This document shows, piece after piece, positions 33,189-38,515 of a stretch of DNA of 38,515 nucleotides. Below the pieces are notes generated by a model, which was given only the letters and a program-made list of their open reading frames with translations, made no database searches and had not been told where the DNA came from. Positions within the stretch are counted from its first letter, which is position 1. Each line of letters starts with the position of its first letter. The translations under genes were made by a program, and so were the position numbers. Source of the stretch: Streptomyces albus subsp. chlorinus (GTDB lineage: Bacteria > Actinomycetota > Actinomycetes > Streptomycetales > Streptomycetaceae); assembly GCF_013302895.1 (NCBI RefSeq), contig NZ_VJOK01000001.1, positions 6,631,979 through 6,670,493 on the forward strand, given 5' to 3'.

Positions 33189-33377
33189 ATGGCGCGTCGG
33201 CTGACGGCGGTCGCCCAGGCGGTCGCGGAGGTCGCCGCCTGGTGGACGGTGCTGGCCGGGCTGTGGCTGGTGCTCATCCAGACGGTCGACACCCTGGAGT
33301 GTTGCGTGGGCGCGGGCGCCGCGCTGCTCGCCGCCCTCGGCGGGAGGGCCGCCCGCAGGGCGGCGGAACAGCGGTGA
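33189..33377 (+). CDS. Short MrpE-like antiporter subunit
   Basis: 62 residues, with one or two hydrophobic segments (WWTVLAGLWLVLIQTVDTLE and CCVGAGAALLAALGGR) and a basic C-terminal tail. It resembles the N-terminal part of MrpE, which in classical operons is about 160 residues, so this is a short actinomycete form. It opens a run of overlapping genes; its stop overlaps the next start (GTGA). Function as a structural subunit is inferred from position. Confidence 0.65.
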   Translation: MARRLTAVAQAVAEVAAWWTVLAGLWLVLIQTVDTLECCVGAGAALLAALGGRAARRAAEQR

Positions 33378-33841
33378 ACGGCTGGCTCGCCGCGGCCTGC
33401 GCGCTGCTCCTCGCCGGCTTCCTCCCCGCGCTGCTGTGCGTGTGCACGGGGCCCGTGCGGCGGCGCGTGCTGGCGCAGAACCTGGCCACCGTGCTCGCCG
33501 CGCTCGTTCTGCTGCTGCTCTCCCAGGGGTACGCGCGGCCCTCCTACACCGACATGGCCCTCGTGCTGGCCGTGCTCGGCCCCGTCGGCACGCTGGTCTA
33601 CGAGCGGCTGCTGCGCGACGAACTGCGGGCCGCCCGGCCCTCGGCGCGGGTCACCCGCACCATGACCGTCCTCGGCGTGGCGCCGGTGCCGCTGGTGGTC
33701 GCACCGGTGTGCGCGGCTGCCGCACCCGGCAGGACGACGCTGAAGCTCCTGGCCGTCGGCTGCCTGCTGGTGGCGGGCAGCGCCCTGTGCACCCGGGCGC
33801 TGACGGCACCGCCGGGAGGGGGTGCGGGCGATGAGCGCTGA
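33374..33841 (+). CDS. MrpF-MrpG fusion-like subunit
   Basis: 155 residues with hydrophobic helices. The first half fits MrpF (LATVLAALVLLLLSQGYARPSYTDMALVLAVLGPVGTLVYERLL); the second half (TRTMTVLGVAPVPLVVAPVC ... GRTTLKLLAVGCLLVAGSAL) resembles the small MrpG subunit. A single frame links them through a hydrophilic segment (RDELRAARPSAR). GTG 33374 overlaps the MrpE-like stop. Its 3' end overlaps the next gene by 11 bases. MrpG assignment of the second half is less certain than MrpF. Confidence 0.7.
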   Translation: MNGWLAAACALLLAGFLPALLCVCTGPVRRRVLAQNLATVLAALVLLLLSQGYARPSYTDMALVLAVLGPVGTLVYERLLRDELRAARPSARVTRTMTVLGVAPVPLVVAPVCAAAAPGRTTLKLLAVGCLLVAGSALCTRALTAPPGGGAGDER

Positions 33842-34100
33842 GCTGCCCGTGGCGTTCGCCCTGCTGCTCGTCGCGGTCGCCGGGACGGCCACCGTGCTCA
33901 CCCGCGACCCGGTGCGCCAGGCCGCCGTCCTGGCGGGATTCGGGCTGGCGCTCGCCGTCCTGTTCGCCGTCCTCCAGGCACCCGATGTGGCCCTGTCCGA
34001 ACTGGCCGTCGGCACCGCTCTCACACCGCTGATGGTGCTGCTGTCGGTGCGCAAGGTACGGCGCAAGGCGCGCAGCGAGCGGCGGGAGGAGCACGAGTGA
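33831..34100 (+). CDS. MbhD-like/DUF4040 antiporter subunit
   Basis: 89 residues, mostly two or three helices, with the conserved ALFAVLQAPDVALSELAVGTALTPLMVLLSVRKV-type block characteristic of MbhD and of the C-terminal portion of MrpA. In this operon there is no full-length MrpA, so this small protein supplies that segment. ATG 33831 is preferred over 33822; the stop overlaps the next GTG. Confidence 0.8.
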   Translation: MSAELPVAFALLLVAVAGTATVLTRDPVRQAAVLAGFGLALAVLFAVLQAPDVALSELAVGTALTPLMVLLSVRKVRRKARSERREEHE

Positions 34101-34843
34101 ACCGGCGCATGCGGACCGGGGTACTCGTCCTCGGCGGACTCGGGGTGGCGGCACTGCTGGCCGTCGCGTTCCTCCAGCTGCCCGGTTTCGGCGGCTCCTG
34201 GCACCCGTACGGCACCCGGGCCGTGGAGGCCGCGCTGGGGAGGCACACCGCCAACACGGTGGCCTCCGTCAACTTCGACCAGCGGGCCTTCGACACCCTG
34301 GGCGAGCAGGCCATCCTCTTCGGGTCGGTCCTGGGAACCGTCGTCATCCTGCGCACCACCCGCGACGAGCGCCGCGTCGAGCCCGAACCGGCGCGGGTCC
34401 CGGCCCCGGTGCGCCGCTACGCGCTGGCCGTGCTGCCCGTCACGCTGCTGACCGGGCTGTACGTCGCCGCGCACGGACAGCTCAGTCCGGGCGGCGGCTT
34501 CCAGGGCGGTGTGGTGGCCGCGACCGCGCTGCACCTGCTCTATGTCGCCATCGACTACCGCGCGCTCAAGAGGGTCAGGTCGCTGACGTTGTTCACCGTC
34601 GCCGACGCCGCCGGGGAGGCCGGCTATCTGCTCGTCGGGCTGGGCGGACTGCTCGCGGGCGCCGCCTTCCTGGAGAACACACTGCCCTACGGCACCGCCA
34701 ACACGCTCTCCTCCGGCGGCATCGTGCCCCTGCTCAACGCCGCCATCGCCGTGGAGGTCGCCGCGGCCGTCGTGGTGCTGCTGGCGCAGTTCCTCGACCA
34801 GGCCATCGAGATCGAGTCGGCGGACGAGGGGAGCGGCCGATGA
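34097..34843 (+). CDS. MrpB-like (MbhE-MrpB) antiporter subunit
   Basis: 248 residues. The N-terminal part (residues 1-80) has an MbhE-like periplasmic segment (HTANTVASVNFDQRAFDTLGEQAILFGSVLG); the rest is MrpB (LPVTLLTGLYVAAHGQLSPGGGFQGGVVAATALHLLYVAIDY ... LLVGLGGLLAGAAFLENTLPYG). GQxSPGGGFQGG is the hallmark. Starts with GTGA overlap; ends with ATGA overlap on the MrpC gene. Membrane partner in Na+/H+ exchange. Confidence 0.85.
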   Translation: MNRRMRTGVLVLGGLGVAALLAVAFLQLPGFGGSWHPYGTRAVEAALGRHTANTVASVNFDQRAFDTLGEQAILFGSVLGTVVILRTTRDERRVEPEPARVPAPVRRYALAVLPVTLLTGLYVAAHGQLSPGGGFQGGVVAATALHLLYVAIDYRALKRVRSLTLFTVADAAGEAGYLLVGLGGLLAGAAFLENTLPYGTANTLSSGGIVPLLNAAIAVEVAAAVVVLLAQFLDQAIEIESADEGSGR

Positions 34844-35187
34844 GCGTGCTGCCGTACCTGGTGGCCGGATGGCTGTTCCTGGTGGGCTGCTGGGGCATGG
34901 CCACCAGCCGGAACCTCATCCACGCCGTCGGCTCGCTCGCCGTCTGCCAGGCGTCGACCTATGTGCTGCTGCTGGCCGTCGGCTACCGGCGCGGCGGCAC
35001 CGCGCCCGTCTACTCCGACATCCGGCCCGGCTCGCGCCCCGTCGTCGACCCGGTGGTGCAGGCGCTCACCCTCACCGACGTGGTCGTCGGCGCCACCGTC
35101 ACCGCGCTGCTGCTCGCGCTGGTCGTGCAGGTCTCCAAGCGGCACGGCACTGTGGACCCCGACGAGCTGCGGGAGCTGCGCGGATGA
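34840..35187 (+). CDS. MrpC (NuoK-like) antiporter subunit
   Basis: 115 residues, three hydrophobic helices. GMATSRNLIHAVGSLAVCQASTYVLLLAVGY and VDPVVQALTLTDVVVGATVTALLLALVVQV match MrpC/NuoK. Overlaps both neighbours by ATGA, consistent with stoichiometric synthesis in the membrane complex. Confidence 0.9.
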   Translation: MSVLPYLVAGWLFLVGCWGMATSRNLIHAVGSLAVCQASTYVLLLAVGYRRGGTAPVYSDIRPGSRPVVDPVVQALTLTDVVVGATVTALLLALVVQVSKRHGTVDPDELRELRG

Positions 35188-37172
35188 CGGCGTCCTCGGT
35201 CCTGCCCGTACTGGTCGCCGGCCCGCTGCTGGGCGCGGCCGTGCTGGTTGCCACCGGGCGGTGGCTGCCGCGCCACGTCGCCGAGATCCTCGGCACCGCC
35301 GTCGCCGCCGCCACCGCCGCGCTCGCCCTGACCGTGCTGGCCGTCACGGCGCACCGTCCGGCGCCCGTCGCCTGGGTGGGCGGCTGGCGCCCCGAGCACG
35401 GGGCCGGGGTGGGCATCGTGCTGGTCGGGGACGGCTTCGGCCTCGGGCTGGCGGCGCTCGTCTGTCTGCTCGTGGTGTGTGTCCTGGTCTACTCGTGGCG
35501 GTTCTTCGACGACCCGCCGCCCCGCCAGGCCGGTGCGTTCCCGGCGCTGATCCTCGCGTTCCAGGCCGGCATGTGCGGCTTCACACTGACCGGCGACCTC
35601 TTCAACGCCTTCGTCTTCTTCGAACTGATGGGCGTGGTCGCCTACGCGCTGACCGGATACCGCGTCGAGGAGGCCCGCGCCGTGCAGGGCGCGCTCACCT
35701 TCGGGTTCCTCAACTCGCTGGGCGGCTACGCCACTCTGCTGGGCGTGGGCCTGCTGTACGCGCACACCGGCGAACTCGGCCTCGCCCGGATCGGGGAGCG
35801 GCTGGACGCCGCCCCCGGCGACTCCGGTGCCCTGGTCAAGGCCGCCTTCGTGCTGGTGGCCACCGGGTTCCTGGTCAAGGCCGCCGCCGTCCCCTTCCAC
35901 TTCTGGCTGCCGGACGCGCACACCGTCGCCCCCACCCCGGTGTGCATGCTGCTGTCCGGGGTGATGGTGCAGCTGGGCGTCTACGGGGTCGCCCGGCTCT
36001 ACTGGACCGTCTTCGCCGGGCCCGGTGGCGTGCCCGGGGCGGCCGTCCACCGCGCGCTGCTGGTGCTGGGCGTGCTGACCGCCGTCACGGGCGCGCTGCT
36101 GTGCTGGCTGCAACGGCACATCAAACGGCTGCTGGCCTTCTCCACCATCGCCCACACGGGGCTCTTCCTCATCGCCCTGGCCGCCCTCACCCCCGAGGCG
36201 GTCACGGGCGCCGGGCTCTACCTGCTCGGGCACGCCGGGGTGAAGGCCGCCCTGTTCGCGTGCGCGGGCGTCCTGGTGGACCGGTTCCGCAGCGTCGACG
36301 AACGCGGTCTGCACGGCCGGGGCCGCGAACTGCCCCGCGTCGGCGTGCTGTTCGCGCTCGGCGGGCTCGCGCTCGCCGGGCTGCCGCCGTTCGGCACGGG
36401 CCTGGGCAAGGCACTCTCGGAGGAGGCGGCGGGCGGCCCGCTGACGGTGGTGTTCGTCCTCGTCTCCGCCGCCACCGGCGGAGCCGTGCTGCGCGTCGCC
36501 GGAGGCGTCTTCCTGGGACTGGGTTCGGCGCCAGCCCCGGACGGCGGCGCCACCGGGGCGGGCCACCGCGCGCGGGGCCGGAAGGCGGAAGGCCACCCGC
36601 GCGGCGAGGACGCGACCGGCGGTGACGTACGCGGCGGCGGGAGAGAGCGCGCGGAGGAGGGGGCGACCGCGGACAGGGACAGCGACAAGGACACCGACAC
36701 GGACCCCGGCCCCGACACCGACACCGGCACGGATCCGGAGACCACCGGCGCCGACGAGCCGGAGGAGACCCCCGGCAGGGTGACGCGGGTGCCCGACACC
36801 ATGTTCGCCGCCGCCGTCGCCCTGCTGGCGGGCGGACTCGCGGTCGGCTGCGTGCCGTCGCTGTGGTCGGCTGTCGGGCGCGCCGCCGAGCCCTTCACCG
36901 ACCACACGGGATACGCCCTGGCCGTCCTCCACGCCACCCCGGCACCCGCGTCGGCCGGCCCCGCGCCCCACTGGCCGGCCGCAGGCGTACTGCTGGGGGT
37001 GCTGTCGGCCGCGCTGGCGGCAGGCGCGGCCGGCACCGCCCTGCGCACCGTGCCCAGCGGGGCCAGGCCCCGCTGGTCGGTGCCGCTGCGCCGCCTGCAC
37101 TCCGGGCACATCGGTGACTACGTCGCCTGCGCCCTGGCGGGCATCACCCTGCTGGCCGCGCTGGTGTGGTGA
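35184..37172 (+). CDS. MrpD-like proton-translocating antiporter subunit
   Basis: 662 residues, the NuoL/M/N superfamily proton channel module. Conserved: FTLTGDLFNAFVFFELMGVVAYALTGYR (buried Glu), the discontinuous-helix region FLVKAAAVPFHFWLPDAHTVAPTPVCMLLSGVMVQLG with its Lys and His, and LLCWLQRHIKRLLAFSTIAHTGLFLIAL. All key charged residues are present. Odd: residues about 446-534 form a hydrophilic low-complexity insert, first Gly/Arg-rich then Asp/Thr repeats (DTDTDPGPDTDTGTD), placed between membrane helices. Last gene of the Mrp operon. Confidence 0.88.
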   Translation: MTASSVLPVLVAGPLLGAAVLVATGRWLPRHVAEILGTAVAAATAALALTVLAVTAHRPAPVAWVGGWRPEHGAGVGIVLVGDGFGLGLAALVCLLVVCVLVYSWRFFDDPPPRQAGAFPALILAFQAGMCGFTLTGDLFNAFVFFELMGVVAYALTGYRVEEARAVQGALTFGFLNSLGGYATLLGVGLLYAHTGELGLARIGERLDAAPGDSGALVKAAFVLVATGFLVKAAAVPFHFWLPDAHTVAPTPVCMLLSGVMVQLGVYGVARLYWTVFAGPGGVPGAAVHRALLVLGVLTAVTGALLCWLQRHIKRLLAFSTIAHTGLFLIALAALTPEAVTGAGLYLLGHAGVKAALFACAGVLVDRFRSVDERGLHGRGRELPRVGVLFALGGLALAGLPPFGTGLGKALSEEAAGGPLTVVFVLVSAATGGAVLRVAGGVFLGLGSAPAPDGGATGAGHRARGRKAEGHPRGEDATGGDVRGGGRERAEEGATADRDSDKDTDTDPGPDTDTGTDPETTGADEPEETPGRVTRVPDTMFAAAVALLAGGLAVGCVPSLWSAVGRAAEPFTDHTGYALAVLHATPAPASAGPAPHWPAAGVLLGVLSAALAAGAAGTALRTVPSGARPRWSVPLRRLHSGHIGDYVACALAGITLLAALVW

Positions 37173-37188
37173 GGGACGGCGGCGCCGG

Positions 37189-37210
37189 CCGGAGGCTCAC
37201 AGCCTGCCGG
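37189..37210. terminator. Possible bidirectional hairpin, Mrp operon end/PPOX gene end
   Basis: CCGGAGGCT, a CAC loop, then AGCCT, one bulged G and CCGG. It covers the PPOX stop and lies 16 bases after the MrpD-like stop. Short, so weak. Confidence 0.35.
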
Positions 37211-37604
37211 TGACCCGCTGGGCGGTGACCCGGACGGTGACGCGCTCCCCGTCGTCGCGGGAGGCCGGGTTGAAGTCGGCGTAGTCCTTGCCCGTGTACT
37301 TGCGCGACACGGCGTTGAGCAGCGTGTGGTCCGGGTCCGGGGTGAGGGTGGCGGTGCCCTGGATCTCGGCGTAGACGTAGGGGTTCTCCGGCGGGTTGAG
37401 CATCACCGAGACCCGCGGGTCCCGTGCCAGGTTCTTGCCCTGCCGCCGGTCGACGGTGGTGGAGAAGAGCAGGTCGTCGCCGTCGCGCAGCACCCACACC
37501 ACCGTCTGGTGCGGACGTCCGTCGGGCATCAGCGTCGCCACGGTCGCGAAGACCCGTTCGTCGTCGAGGTACTTCTTCAGGTCGTCGGAGAGCCCGGTGG
37601 CCAT
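37197..37604 (-). CDS. PPOX-class F420-dependent/FMN-binding split-barrel oxidoreductase
   Basis: 135 residues of the pyridoxamine 5'-phosphate oxidase-like split barrel. Conserved: FATVATLMPDGRPHQTVVWVLRDGDDLLFSTTVDRRQGKNLARDPRVSVML, followed by YVYAEIQGTATLTPD and a C-terminal RYTGKDY-like segment. Such proteins bind F420 or flavin and reduce small molecules or biliverdin-like tetrapyrroles; ligand choice is not decided by sequence. ATG 37604 gives the family start; GTG 37619 is an alternative. Convergent with the Mrp operon. Confidence 0.85.
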   Translation of the reverse strand: MATGLSDDLKKYLDDERVFATVATLMPDGRPHQTVVWVLRDGDDLLFSTTVDRRQGKNLARDPRVSVMLNPPENPYVYAEIQGTATLTPDPDHTLLNAVSRKYTGKDYADFNPASRDDGERVTVRVTAQRVTGRL

Positions 37605-37874
37605 GGCAGTTGTCCTCACTCGCGCAGGGAAGGGAATCGGACCGGTGCGCCCGCGGGGCGCTCCGTGCTGTCAACTCCCCTCCCCGCGCGGGTTATTCCT
37701 CCGGCACGGGACGCACCCGCCGATGCGCCCCCGCACGCGCCCCCCCATAACACAACGCGCACGCTCCGTCTCGATGTGTGGCCAAAACTCCCCGTCTCCC
37801 GCACGCGATGAGCTTGTATGTATTGAGCTGCGCCTGTCATGCGCGGCTATCGGGTATTTAGGGGGGAACACCGC

Positions 37875-38486
37875 GTGATCCGGGTACTGCTGGTGCACGA
37901 CGTGCGCATCCTCAGATGCGCGTTGGCCACTCTGGTGGGAAAAGAGCCGGACATCGAGATCGACGGCGCGTCCTGGAAGGACGCCGTACGGTCGGCGCGG
38001 ACGCGGAGCGCCGACGTGTGCGTCGTGGACGCCGACGTGATGGGCCGCTCCCCGCTCGACGAACTGGCCTCACGCACCCGCTCCGGCGGCCGGGAGCGGG
38101 AACCGGCCCGGCTGCTGGTACTGGTCAGCCAGGACTGCCCGGGCGCGCTGCGCCGGGCACTGGACGCGGGAGCGCGCGGCTTCGTGTGCAAGGACGCGCT
38201 CCCCGAACAACTGGTGACCGGCATCCGGCGGGTCGCCGCGGGGGAACGTTTCGTCGACAACGCCCTGGCGAACACCCTGCTGCGGGCCTCCGAGGTGCCG
38301 CTCAGCCGACGGGAGCTGACGGTGCTGTCGGCGGCCGCCGAGGGAGCCCCCGTCACCGAGATAGCGCGCCGGCTGGGACTGTCCACCGGGACGGTACGCA
38401 ACTACATGTCCGCCATCACCCGCAAGACCGGGGCCCGCAACCGGGTGGACGCCATACGCATCTCGCAGGGGGCGGGCTGGCTGTGA
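37875..38486 (+). CDS. NarL/LuxR-family response regulator
   Basis: 203 residues. Receiver: VIRVLLVHDVRILRCALATLV, phosphoacceptor candidate Asp52 (DVCVVDADVMGRSP), LVLVSQ for the switch Ser, GFVCKDALPEQL with the conserved Lys. The usual acidic pair is reduced to His8-Asp9. The C-terminal LuxR HTH is LSRRELTVLSAAAEGAPVTEIARRLGLSTGTVRNYMSAITRKTGARNRVDAI. GTG 37875 is chosen since GGGGGGAA sits about 7 bases upstream; ATG 37839 is possible. Resembles DesR-type regulators. The right edge follows 29 bases on, so a sensor kinase partner cannot be judged. Confidence 0.9.
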   Translation: MIRVLLVHDVRILRCALATLVGKEPDIEIDGASWKDAVRSARTRSADVCVVDADVMGRSPLDELASRTRSGGREREPARLLVLVSQDCPGALRRALDAGARGFVCKDALPEQLVTGIRRVAAGERFVDNALANTLLRASEVPLSRRELTVLSAAAEGAPVTEIARRLGLSTGTVRNYMSAITRKTGARNRVDAIRISQGAGWL

Positions 38487-38515
38487 CCCGCCGGCGGGGC
38501 GACCCGCGGGCAGTC

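Overview
The window is uniformly GC-rich, with dense, often overlapping genes, frequent GTG starts and strong G/C third-position bias. With the families present (lasso-peptide and polyketide clusters, a split LigD, a short-subunit Mrp operon, a DUF5709 protein) it reads as chromosomal accessory DNA of a Streptomyces-type actinomycete. No rRNA, tRNA or CRISPR array was seen.

Layout. 1-2280: the end of a GH15 glycosidase, then an NADP-type glutamate dehydrogenase closed by a very strong hairpin. 2396-2530: a decayed IS5-type transposase fragment. 2770-7360: a complete lasso-peptide operon: precursor, cyclase, PqqD-like RRE, leader peptidase and ABC exporter, with overlapping or nearly abutting genes. 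The precursor predicts a 16-residue core resembling lassomycin at its start and lariatin at its tail. The cyclase gene is broken by two frame changes, the first inside the ATP-binding SGGxDS motif, so as written the pathway should be dead. 7593-11986: a minus-strand run of a plant-type glutamate-cysteine ligase, a ferredoxin/metallo-beta-lactamase fusion, an aquaglyceroporin and a two-domain VOC protein.

12098-21800: an orphan one-module polyketide locus. A 2069-residue synthase with the unusual order KS-AT-KR-DH-carrier is translationally coupled to a type II thioesterase, followed by a convergent XRE/MmyB-type regulator and a divergent DHA2 exporter. A second decayed IS5-type transposase lies at 21906-22251. 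22257-24112: a Tat-exported agmatine deiminase-like lipoprotein divergent from a TetR regulator, with a perfect 22-bp palindrome between them. 24290-26014: an unusual Nudix protein with a long disordered N-terminus and a second, degenerate Nudix region. 26508-28153: LigD split into phosphoesterase and ligase genes. 28352-31266: an Orn/Lys/Arg decarboxylase, a HAD phosphatase and a DUF5709 protein. 31594-33000: a cytochrome P450. 33189-37172: an Mrp/Mbh-like cation antiporter operon with a fused F-G subunit and no full MrpA. 37197-38486: a PPOX flavin/F420-type protein and a NarL/LuxR response regulator.

Working together: the lasso genes form one transcription unit; the polyketide synthase, thioesterase, regulator and exporter look like one small secondary-metabolite locus; the arginine decarboxylase and agmatine deiminase could be consecutive polyamine steps but lie in separate units and probably different compartments; the Mrp genes encode one membrane complex.
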